47,971 nucleotides of DNA from Didymodactylos carnosus (lineage: Eukaryota; Rotifera; Eurotatoria; Philodinida; Philodinidae): contig CAJNOQ010000525.1 of NCBI GenBank assembly GCA_905250885.1, forward strand, positions 1 through 47,971, read 5' to 3'. The translations under genes were made by a program, and so were the position numbers. Within the stretch, counting starts at the first letter, position 1. Each line of letters opens with the position of its first letter. Shown one piece after another: positions 34,627 to 43,740 of the stretch. The notes under the pieces were generated by a model. The model saw nothing but the letters and a program-made list of their open reading frames with translations. It ran no database searches and was not told the DNA's origin.

Positions 34627-35070
34627 CCTAAGCAGACAACCTTTTTGGAAAACGCGTTTAAGCGCACAAAAAAAGACGAAAAATCAAGAAAAAAAGTGGG
34701 CGTGTTTGGATGACCATCGGAGTTCCCGAATGTGAGCGAAAAACGCCCATTTTTCGCCTTCTGGTGCGTTTAAATGCGTTTTCAGCCCAAAACGCGTGTA
34801 AATGCATAAAAAAAAGAGAAAAAGTGGTCGTTTTTCCCATAGTCGTTACCAATGACGGGATCATAATTAGGGTTCTCGAGTATGAAATAAACGACCACTT
34901 TTTTTATGCATTTACACGCGTTTTTGGTACGCGCCAGAAGGGGGAAAAATGGGCGTTTTTCGTCCACAGTTGGAAACCCTGATTGCCATCCAAACACGCC
35001 CACTTTTTCTAGATTTTTCGTCTTTTTTTGTGCGCTTAAACGCGTTTTCGACAAAGTTTGCCTGCCTGGG
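34627..35070. mobile_element. 444-bp palindromic MITE with TA target-site duplication
   Basis: Flanked by TA at 34625-34626 and 35071-35072. Ends are CCTAAGCAGACAACC and, read inward, CCCAGGCAGGCAAAC. Inside, long inverted arms meet near 34850 (AAAACGCGTTTAAGCGCAC, GTGGGCGTGTTTGGAT, TGTAAATGCATAAAAAAA). The right palindrome arm keeps the empty site GTACTATCTAGTC at about 36066-36078 (minus strand). A TA duplication and no ORF fit a Tc1/mariner-type MITE. Confidence 0.93.
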
Positions 35071-35276
35071 TATCTAGTCAAAAAATTTTGGGAATCTTTC
35101 TAAATGTGTTACCGCTTTCTGCTGTCAGAGCTTGGTCGCAAAACTGAAGATCAGCAGAGCAGCTTAGGTTTTGCCTCTCGTGCAACGGCTCTAACATGCA
35201 CTGTACATACATATCCTCCTCTTGCGCAATAATTCCTTCTTCCTTTCTCCAAAACAAGAAAGAGCAAAAAACACAC

Positions 35277-35349
35277 CGCCCGAACAGGGGCTCGAACCCT
35301 GGACCTTGTGGTTAAAAGCCACACGCTCTACCGACTGAGCTATCCGGGC
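35277..35349 (-). tRNA. tRNA-Lys (anticodon TTT), copy B
   Basis: Identical by eye to the gene at 33451-33523 over the whole cloverleaf, with the same flanks on both sides for more than 80 bp upstream and 50 bp downstream. Lies in the left arm of the palindrome. Confidence 0.95.
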
Positions 35350-35890
35350 TCCGAAAGATCTCGGTCGAAAACAGGGTGCCATTTTGAGTCGCTCAACTCA
35401 ATAAATTGATCTTACTGCACTTTTTACTATATTAATTAATGTATAGCACTTCAGAAATATTTACCTCTTTATCTATTATCTTTTCCTGAAATGTTGTATC
35501 ACAAACACTTTATATACTATCTGAGAGATCTTCTTCTTGCATTTGTTCAAAAGTGTTTCATACTTTCGGAAAAGAGAAAAACTTCTTTGAGATAAGATTC
35601 TTGACATATCGGTATCGAATTTTCTATCGCTGGCAGTTTACATGCTATCTTTCTTTTTTTAGTTTTTCACTTTTTTGAAAGTATGAAAAGCCTTTGAACA
35701 AATACAAGAAGAATATCTCTCAGATAGTATATAAAGTGCCTGTGGTACAACATTTCAGGAAAAGATAATAGATAAAGAGGTAAATATTTTTGCAGTCTCA
35801 TACATTAGTATAGTAAAACTTGCAGTAAGTTCAATTTGATGAGTTGAGCGACTCAAAATGGCACCCTGTTTTCGACCGAGATCTTTCGGA

Positions 35891-35901
35891 GCCCGGATAG
35901 C
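35891..35901 (+). pseudogene. tRNA-Lys remnant (first 11 nt)
   Basis: In the right arm the tRNA reads GCCCGGATAGC and then jumps to AGAAGAAGGAATTATTGCGC, the far 3' flank. About 95 bp containing the anticodon, T arm and 3' end are gone, so this copy is dead. The flanks on both sides still match copies A and B. Confidence 0.92.
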
Positions 35902-36215
35902 AGAAGAAGGAATTATTGCGCAAGAGGAGGATATGTATGTACAGTGCATGTTAGAGCCGTTGCACGAGAGGCAGAACCTAAGCTACTCTACTGATCTTCA
36001 GTTTTGCGACCAAACTCTGACAGTAGAAAGCGGTAACACATTTAGAAAGATTCCCAAAATTTTTTGACTAGATAGTACTTCCTTTTGGACTTATAGCATG
36101 TTGTGTAAAAGCCGTAAAAACGTCGAAAAGCAGCATGTGTAGAAAACTGCATTTTAAAGCCGTCATATTTCGGTCTACGCAGGAGAGCTGGAGCTCATGC
36201 TTGCAGCATAAGTAG

Positions 36216-36469
36216 TATAGGTCGAATACTACCTGTACCCAAAAAAATATGTAGATTCTGTCTTCGCACATGTGTGAAATCGCACCTACAAAATTAGAAA
36301 CATTAATAATTGTCGTACTTTTTGGCTAAAGTCTTTTATGAAAAGTTAAAGTATTTGGCTAAAAATGAGTTTCAATGCACAGAACACATGTTTCTCTACT
36401 CAGATTTATAGCTTTAATCTGAAAAAGGTCGTTCACTAGGAATGCAGACCATCTCGCAGTTTAGAGAAA
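36216..36469. other. no gene seen
   Basis: AT-rich spacer. Confidence 0.35.
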
Positions 36470-36793
36470 GTGAAAATGAAAAAAAGACTGAAAAAAGATG
36501 AAAGTGAAAAATTTAAAAAAGACGATAAATGTAGGATTCAACGGGAATTAGTTGAAAGTATACGATCTATCAGAGCTGACCAATTTTCTTGTACGGAAAA
36601 GCCTAAATCAGTTGCAGTAAAATCATTCGATGATACCGAATGTTGTGATTCGAAGTTTGCACGTACATGGGAAAAGAGAAATAGAACAATATGCCAGTCC
36701 ACCTATTCTCGTCCAGATATTGCTGAACAAACTGCTCACGGTATTTCAGGTATTTTCTATTTTTCTCGGTTCAGAAATATTTTTATTCAATAA
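36470..36793 (+). CDS. hypothetical Lys-rich ORF or exon
   Basis: An ATG-started frame: KKRLKKDESEKFKKDDK near the start, then RIQRELVESIRSIRADQF, CTEKPKSVAVKSFDDTECCD and RPDIAEQTAHGIS. A possible donor TTTCAG|GTATTT follows at about 36749, and a possible acceptor CACTAG precedes it near 36440. The N-terminal part is strongly charged and helix-prone. No family was recognised. It may be an internal exon. No partner exon was confirmed (a 25-nt intron would keep a frame to 36836 but is implausibly short). Confidence 0.3.
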   Translation: MKMKKRLKKDESEKFKKDDKCRIQRELVESIRSIRADQFSCTEKPKSVAVKSFDDTECCDSKFARTWEKRNRTICQSTYSRPDIAEQTAHGISGIFYFSRFRNIFIQ

Positions 36794-36799
36794 AAATGA

Positions 36800-37490
36800 C
36801 ATATTCGGAATCAATGCAAAACACTGCATCGAATAATGTAGAGGTTCTTAAGTTTTCTGAAGAAAATTTTTGATCAAACTGAATTGTAGAGTTGAAAGTC
36901 TTCCCGTAGCACACTTTGTCTGGGAATCTGGATATTTGCTTTAGTGGTAGTGCAAAGATCTAAAAACAATTTTTTATAGGTTTTCGAACACGGTCTTTCC
37001 ATTGATGGAGTTTTCGAAATATAAAAATATTTCTTGTGGATTTTTTTTCTCTAGACTGGATCTCTGGAAAACCCATAGGAAATTGTTTTTGTGTTTTGAA
37101 AATCGTACTATTGGAAAGAGCATTTGTAAATACAATTTGAAGTATGGTAGCATATTCTCTAAATAATTTTTGATGAAAGATGTTTGTATTTGTCTTTTTC
37201 TGTTGTCTTCAAAATACTATCTGACTGTCGTCGAAAGAATGACATTTACAATATTATACACTATCATAAATGACTTTAAGCATGAGATCGAAGATTTTAT
37301 TACATTTCTCCTCTATTTCTTGTCAGCCAATATCTCTACATGGAATTTATCATTTTTTCTTTTTTCACTTTATGGACAGAATATGAAATAAATTATCTCT
37401 CTCTCTCTCTCACTGAGCTTTGACCTGAATAAAATCATATATTCAGTTTCGAAAATAAGCAACAAAGTCAGGCATTGTAAGGTTGGTGGC
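36800..37490. other. no confident gene; CT microsatellite
   Basis: A 73-codon hydrophobic ORF at 37170-37391 (+) is unsupported. A (CT)n run lies at about 37397-37412. Confidence 0.4.
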
Positions 37491-37491
37491 C

Positions 37492-37811
37492 ACTGTCTAA
37501 AAAAAGGTACTCTACTGAACCTAAAAAAGGTTTAAACTTTTGTCACCATCTATATACCTTTTTAAGGTTTCATACAGACTACGAAACCTTAAAAGGTTTC
37601 GCGTAGCACCCTAAATCCGTCACTGAAAAATATGTGTAAAAACACAAAAATAAGTGTTTTCTCATTGTTCCCAAGCTTTTCTCAGTCACGGATTTAGCTA
37701 TGTAAAACGGTGTATAGTTTGTACAAAACCTTAAAAAGGTATATTGATGGTGACAAAAGTTTAAACCTTTTTTAGGTTCGGTAGACTACCTTTTTCTTTT
37801 TAGAAAGTAGG
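37492..37811. mobile_element. about 320-bp palindromic element, TCTAAAAAA ends
   Basis: The left end ACTGTCTAAAAAAAGGTA and the right end, read inward, CTACTTTCTAAAAAGAAAAAGGTA are inverted copies. The arms continue through GAACCTAAAAAAGGTTTAAA and CTTTTGTCACCATC. Flanks share GGTGGC(C) on both sides (37485-37491 and 37812-37818), a likely 6-8 bp target-site duplication of hAT-like size. Subterminal AACCTTAAAAGGTTTCG motifs match those of the larger element at 40540-42528. Confidence 0.82.
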
Positions 37812-37819
37812 GGTGGCCC

Positions 37820-38171
37820 TTTAGCGTTAAAAAAGCTTAAAGGTTAAAGTTACTTTAACTTTAAAATTCGTTGGGGAACGTTCCCGAGTAGATCCAGCAT
37901 GCTCGACAGGACCATAACAAAAATTAAGATATACCTGTTATCTTTCCGATCAGAAAACTGTGCGAGTAATGAAACTTACTGTACAGCTAGGAACCTTAAA
38001 TTCACCGAGTTATAAAATTTTTAAAATAATGGTCTTTTAAAACGCAACACTTTTTACAATTAAAAAATAACCTTTGAAAAATCTAAATAAGCCATTTTGT
38101 TTAGTTTTTGATACTCTTTCGAATGAAAGATATAACTCGAACTACGTACCTTAATTTGACTTAAACTAAAA
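37820..38171. other. no gene seen
   Basis: AT-rich. Short TTAAAGTTAAAGTTAC-type words near 37830-37865. Confidence 0.35.
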
Positions 38172-38888
38172 AACTTTCCTTCGAAACTTATGGCCATTTT
38201 TCTGTTTTTCCCAGCGAAAAGTAGCAAAAACTCATATCTCCGTCCAGAAAAGTAGTTATGAGCTCAAATTTCCTTCTGTAGCTCTTCTATATATCTGTGA
38301 TATTCGTACAAAGCTTCACCTTTACAACTCATTTCATTTTCGAGTTATTGAATTTTTAAGTTTTCCATCGATTAGCCCTTTCATAGGATCACAATATAAC
38401 GGCTTCCCAAATCGTTAGTTTAACACTAGAACTGTTGAAACTTTCATAAATGACATGATTTTGTACTGTAATTTCGTTTATGAAAACGAAAAAGATTTCT
38501 CAAGCTGGCGGTAGATGCTGAGGTCTCTAGAGACCTCCTTGAAAACCGGAGTTACAAAACACTGAAGTTAGATAATTTCGATTAGTTTTCTGTGTGTGCC
38601 GATCAAAACCATGTCACTTACGAAAATTTCAACAGTTCTAGTGGAAAACTAACGATTTGGGAAGCCGTTATATTGTGAGCCTGTCAAAGGGCTAATCGAT
38701 AGCAAACTTAAAATTCAATAACTCGGGAATGGAATGAGTTGTAAAGGTGAAGTTTTATATGAATATCACAGATATATAGAAGAGCTATAGAAAGAAATTT
38801 GAGCTCATAACTACTTTTCTGGACGGAGATATGAGTTTTTGCTACTTTTCGCTGGGAAAAACAGCCATAACTTTTGAAGGGAAAATCA
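38172..38888. mobile_element. 717-bp near-complete palindrome
   Basis: Arms of more than 280 bp (38172-38460 and 38608-38888) are inverted copies: TTTTTCCCAGCGAAAAGTAG, AAAACTCATATCTCCGTCCA, ATAACGGCTTCCCAAATCGT, ACTAGAACTGTTGAAA. The pairing carries on into the centre, which is the perfect palindrome AGGTCTCTAGAGACCT at 38521-38536. No ORF. A long foldback element. Confidence 0.9.
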
Positions 38889-38925
38889 TCGGCCCGAATC
38901 GTTTTAAATTACTACAACAACAACA

Positions 38926-38992
38926 ATGGCATCATCATTTAATGATCTATCGGATCTGGTTTTATTTAATATATTTCAAGATTTAAAATCAG
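38926..38992 (+). CDS. possible first exon of an F-box-like gene
   Basis: ATG follows a CAACAACAACA stretch and opens MASSFNDLSDLVLFNIFQDL then KS, running to a donor at AATCAG|GTGAAT. The pattern L.DL.L..IF..L fits the start of an F-box (SCF ubiquitin ligase adaptor) domain. The next exon was not found. A transposable element begins 180 bp downstream at 39172, so the gene may be interrupted. Confidence 0.4.
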
Positions 38993-39171
38993 GTGAATAA
39001 CTTCTAGTTTCTAGTTTGTGTCTATTGCAATCTATACTATTGCAAAATGATATTGCATTCGTTTACATGTTGAAAAAACTGTCCTCTCTGTTATACAGAA
39101 TGCTTTTTGTTACAGTTATCTTGTATCTAACATAAACGTGTTTCTTAAGTTTGACTCGAGCAGACGGACAG

Positions 39172-40070
39172 TGTAACGAGTGTGCCATAAAGAATGAGTA
39201 TTTTGTACTTCCTCAGTAACTCCGTCAGTTTTGATCGAATCGAATTAATTTTTTTAAAAAAGCTTCATCGTTCAATTCTCTATCAAACCATAAAAAGGTT
39301 ATTGTAAAAATAATGAAGAAGCCCAACATGTCTAACTTTCAAGCTCGAATACACAACTTGTTTTACCATTTTTTTCGGCATTAAAGCTCATCTGAAAAAA
39401 TATTAAATTATGATTTACTGTACAAAAACTGTGCTCTTTCTAGTCATATAAAAAAAAGACGTTTTGCTCAAAATCAGTGAAGCAAAATCTATATTTTGCT
39501 TACCACGTCAAAAACTGGTAGGTTTTCGTTTTGACGTTTGAACCTAGCGGAAAAAAAGTAATTTTTGTTTGACCTAAGCATGGCTTCTCGTAGTACAACT
39601 GATGAGATTTCAAGCAAAAAAAATTGGCTTAAACAGTTATATTTCCGCCGAATTATGTCGATTTTCCGCGAAGAGCCAAAATTACCGTTTGAACTTCGTG
39701 TTTTTTGAAACATACAAGGAAAACAAGCAAATTTTGTGCGACAGCGTTTTGCTTCGAAAATTTTGAAACACACTAGGAAGATAGCTTTCAAGACTCTACA
39801 AAATGACTCACTTACTTTCTTTTCCGTTCAGTATCTCTGAGCACAAACGCAAAGAAATAGAATTTTAAGCTTGAAAGTTAGACATGGTGGGCTTCTTCGT
39901 TATTTTTACAATAACCTTTTTAGTTTTTGAGTTTAGAACAAAAACCTTTTTATGGTTTGATAGAGAATTGAACTATAAATTTTATATAAAAAATTAATTC
40001 GATTTGATCAAAACTGACGGAGTTATTGAGGAAATACAAAATACCCATTGTTTATGGCACACCCGTTAGA
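39172..40070. mobile_element. 900-bp TIR element
   Basis: Arms 39172-39350 and 39870-40070 are inverted: TAACGAGTGTGCCATAAA, TCCGTCAGTTTTGAT, ATCAAACCATAAAAAGGTTA, AAGCCCAACATGTCTAACTT. The right arm has an insertion of about 35 bp near 39920. The interior has a 100-codon ORF (39489-39791, minus) with no recognisable domain. Confidence 0.85.
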
Positions 40071-40361
40071 CTATAGCTAATTCATGTAGTAGTAGTAGTG
40101 GAAGTACATTTCCGTACTTATCGGATCCAAAACTGTGACAAACTCGAAAGTTTCCAGGCAGCTTTCTGAAGATATGCCGAACATCTTTAGATAGTACTAT
40201 CAGATACTTCATAACTTATTACGCACACTTTATACGTTTGATTCGCTCAACCTTTTTACTTAAGGATATTCGGAGGTTTTAAAATCCTTCTAAGGAGGCC
40301 ATCAAACTATGACATCGATACACGTCAGAGAAATGTACAAACATTTTTTTGGATAATCTAT
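40071..40361. other. no gene seen
   Basis: AT-rich spacer between the TIR element and the amidase fragment. Confidence 0.35.
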
Positions 40362-40539
40362 TACAAATTTATTCTTCACTCGATCGGATGCATAATATTA
40401 CAGAGACAAAGCAATTCCAATCTGTTCAGCCAGTCCAATGACATATTCTTCTTGTAATCGTCTGCCAATAACTTGTATAGATACGGGAGCTCCATGGTAA
40501 ATATCGGCATCATAATCATTATGTATTTCCGTGTCCAGT
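40362..40539 (-). pseudogene. duplicate of the amidase 3' end
   Basis: 178 bp matching 9584-9761 with three differences. It encodes the last residues of the amidase (IHNDYDADIYHGAP, VSVQVIGRRLQEEYVIG) and its stop. Homology ends exactly where the TACTCTCTAAAAAAAA element begins. The other side of that element (after 42528) does not continue the amidase. Confidence 0.92.
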
Positions 40540-42528
40540 ACTCTCTAAAAAAAATGGTTTATTATGAAACTTAAAAGGGTATAGAGAACTGCAACCATTT
40601 CTATACCCTTTTAAGTTTCGTACGAACCTAGGTTCCGGCGTTCAGCTACGAAACCTCTATTTTTTTTATTGACAAAAAGGTTTCATATTAAACCCTAGCA
40701 AAAAAAGGTTTCGTACAAACTTGATGATCATATTTCGGCTACCTCTCAATTTCTTCAATCAGACCTTTTGTAATTATGATTCTTAGCTAGCCGGTTTTAT
40801 GTAGTTTTGTAAAGCTCTCCCTTGCGGACTGTATAACCGCAAGTATATTACAGACAGATTTTTCCATTTATTCTCTACAATTCATGCAGAAAAATTCAAT
40901 ATTTAATTGAAATTATTTATGCGAAATTGATACGTGTATTTTCTTAGGCTTCAATGAACGTGGTACCGGAGCTGGTCAACTCAAGTCAGACTTGACTTGG
41001 GAAAAGGTTTTACCGATCTTCTGACCGACTACTAATTTTGTCTGTCTCTTAAGTCATTTTAAAAGTGCATTCTTTTAATACAGAGAAATGATATTAAAGA
41101 TCTAAGTAGAGTCGTTTTCCATGCAGAGCCGGGCAAGTCAAGACAAAAACGCCTCTATTCCAAGTCAAGTTAGACTTGACTGACTTGAAGAATCTTTTCG
41201 TTGGCTGAGACTTGAAAAAATCCTGACTTGTCCAGTTCTGCGTGGTACAAAAGCAGGGAAAAAACGAACTTCGAATAAATACCAGTATATGCTTACAATA
41301 ATGGTACAAAACGTCTGAAGTTCGATATTGATATTAACTACAGAAAGCGACATTGAACACATACAAAAAGAGAGCGAATGAATACCTCACACAATGAGAG
41401 AGAGAGATGAATTATGGCTGGAAGAGAGTGGAAGAATAGGTCATATTTCGTTACACACTCGGAGTCATTGTTATTACAGGTCGGTGACCTTTGATGACTC
41501 TCACTTTTCGTGAATAAACAATCTTAGAATCTTAGAATTAGTCATTGTGCTCGGTTGTGCATCAGATTTAGATCAGTTGTAAGTAAAAAAAAAGCAACTC
41601 TATTTCTTTTTTCTACACTCAGTTTGTTATACTAATCTAACAATTCAGTTTGGGAACTTGCCAGCTTGGCTATTTAACCGAATTTCTATAACCCAATACT
41701 CTCAGTTGATAGAGCCAGCCAACCAGTCATCAAGTACTCCATCATACTAATTCTTATTCACATGTGACGAGTGAATTATGAAAGAACAGCAAATGATAAA
41801 ACTTGAAGTATTATTAAACTTCAAGTTGCTAGCCTCAAGTGCCTTATTATGTTTGTTAAACATAATCAAGCAAGTACACTCAGCTATGCAAAAACGATAC
41901 ATGCCTTTTCCAAAGAAGATGTTCCTCAATCCTTACCCGTTATTGAACTTTTTTAGATCCTGTGAACGGTGTCATTTCTAAACTTGGTTTAACTAACCGA
42001 GGAAGGAATGGTATGGGAAAACAGTAGATTTAACTTTCCCCGATGAAGTAGGCTATAGTTCATGCAAAAAGCAAAGACATAAAATAGTCATCTTTCATAT
42101 TCTGTCATTTATTGGTTTCTGTATTAGGCCAATCACAGCCGAGAAAAATGGCTCCATCTAATGGTATTCACATAAATCGCGTGTTTCAAATAGACAACGT
42201 CTTTCGGATAACTATCTTAAGACTAATAAATATCTACTACTAGTTGTTTATTGGTTTTTCAACATATTCTTCTTTCATCGAAGAAGTGTTTAATGCGATA
42301 CGAAACTCGTAAGGTTTTGTGAAATTTCTACTAAACCTTTAATGCTACGAAACCACTTCGCCGGTTTCGTATACTCTGTACAAAACCTTGTAGAAAAACA
42401 TTTTGTTTTGAGGTTTCGTACCATCTAACAAACCCTCTGAATTTCGAAATTTCGCTACAAAACCATTAAAAGTTTCGAAGCAATACACCAAACCTTAATG
42501 GTTTAGTATGGAGCCTTTTTTTTTTAGA
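40540..42528. mobile_element. 2-kb TIR element, TACTCTCTAAAAAAAA ends
   Basis: Starts ACTCTCTAAAAAAAATGGTT and ends TTTTTTTTTTAGAGAGT, exact inverted ends of about 16 bp. Both subterminal regions (40560-40740 and 42290-42510) carry many AAGGTTTCGTAC / GTACGAAACC words, in the manner of transposase-binding repeats. The left end also has a 19-bp hairpin, AAACTTAAAAGGGTATAGA (40567-40585, partner 40599-40618). No transposase was recognised in 40750-42280. Likely a longer, non-coding relative of the element at 37492-37811. Confidence 0.7.
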
Positions 42529-42571
42529 GAGTAGTTTTCATGCATATAGAAAGTACGTCCTAGTTGTCATG

Positions 42572-42745
42572 CTTTTGGAAATTTTGCCGCTCATATGCCA
42601 ATGATCAGTACTCATGTCACACTGTCAAACTATGCTTTCGGATTTTCAGATTATCCCGTTGAATATGCCATAAATTCGAAGGCATAGTTTGACAGTCTGA
42701 CATGAGTACTGATCATTGGCATATGAACGCCAAAATTTCCAGAAG
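42572..42745. repeat. long hairpin
   Basis: Inverted arms of about 60 bp: TCATATGCCAATGATCAGTA and CTGTCAAACTATGC on the left match the right arm with few differences. A small palindromic MITE or structured relic, starting 43 bp beyond the 2-kb TIR element. Confidence 0.85.
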
Positions 42746-43740
42746 TATCGATCTTCAAATAGGCCATTTTTCATATTCTGTTCCCTTCTGAGTTCATTCC
42801 TACAACAACTAAGGAACTTGTAAGAAGTGAATTCATAGTTTATAGTAGAGATACACTTATACAATAGATATAAGTGATATTAAATGTAATAAAATATTTT
42901 TTAGGTTAAAAAAGAGTTATGCGAAAGTCTTTGCGCTAATAAGATTGTTCCTTGGTGTGCGTATATGTTCGTACATGTGCGATAGTTATTTTTGCACACG
43001 CTCTTAACTATAGATAGTACTCGACCTCGACTACTTATGCTCCAAATGTAGTCTCTTGATCTACTTTCTGCACTGTAAAAAATAATGTGTCCTAAAATTT
43101 GCGCTCAAAAAGTACATAGAATGAACACATTTTGTTCTGTAGGTAATGCACCCGTCCGTCGCTATTTGCGACACAAAATATATCCTAAATACCAACACAT
43201 TTTGTACATCATTACTAAGAACACATTTTAGAACAATTTTTAGGTGTTCTTCTCCTGTATTAGATCTTCCGACCTTTCATACGCTGTACTGCTTCACCTA
43301 CGCATTTTCCCATTGCACTAAATTGTGCAAAAGGAAACTACGAGTTATGATGATACATTCGTATGAAGGCCGTACACTTATGTAAACAGAAGAAACAGAA
43401 CAACTTTGGAAAAATTTTGTTATTTTATGCTAGAACAATGCCCTAATTAAATTTGTCTGGTTAATGATTTTCTTCTATTTTCTGAATTTGGTTAGTGATT
43501 TGCTCCTTTTCTTCATTGCGATTATTCACTTTTTATACACTTGGGTTGTTCTTGGGTACTTCCGCACAGGTCCGTCCACAATCAAGCGATTTTATGATTT
43601 TGCAATGGATAAAAGCATTGCGAGGAATTCTGTAGCAAGAAAAAGATTAAAAAATTATCTCAATCGCCACTAACCGATTCTTCTTACGACTCGATGGTGG
43701 ATGGAATGAAACAATAGCGAGAGGAAGAAAAAAACGTACG
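42746..43740. other. no confident gene
   Basis: Two short plus-strand ORFs (43146-43385; 43464-43673). The second starts with a hydrophobic helix (FLNLVSDLLLFFIAIIHFLY) followed by a basic tail (ARKRLKNYLNRH). No family was recognised and no splice context confirmed. Confidence 0.35.

Larger units (their letters stand above)
34496..36215. repeat. 1.7-kb imperfect palindrome built from two tRNA-Lys segments
   Basis: Left arm 34496-35610 and right arm 35650-36215 are inverted copies. Matching landmarks: CTCTCCTGCGTAGACCGAAA, GCTGCTTTTCGACGTTTTTA, TCAAAAAATTTTGGGAATCT, GCCTCTCGTGCAACGGCTCT, the tRNA flank, and TATATACTATCTGAGAGAT near the centre. The left arm is longer because a 444-bp element sits in it. 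The right arm is shorter around the tRNA, where about 95 bp are deleted. Confidence 0.92.

Noticed and set aside
34547..35103. Overlapping ORFs on both strands
   Set aside because: They arise from the arms of the palindromic MITE; similar peptides on both strands reflect symmetry, not coding.
39489..39791. 100-codon minus ORF inside the 900-bp TIR element
   Set aside because: No transposase motif or other domain; probably open by chance.
41390..41415. GAGA microsatellite
   Set aside because: Short simple repeat with no further structure.
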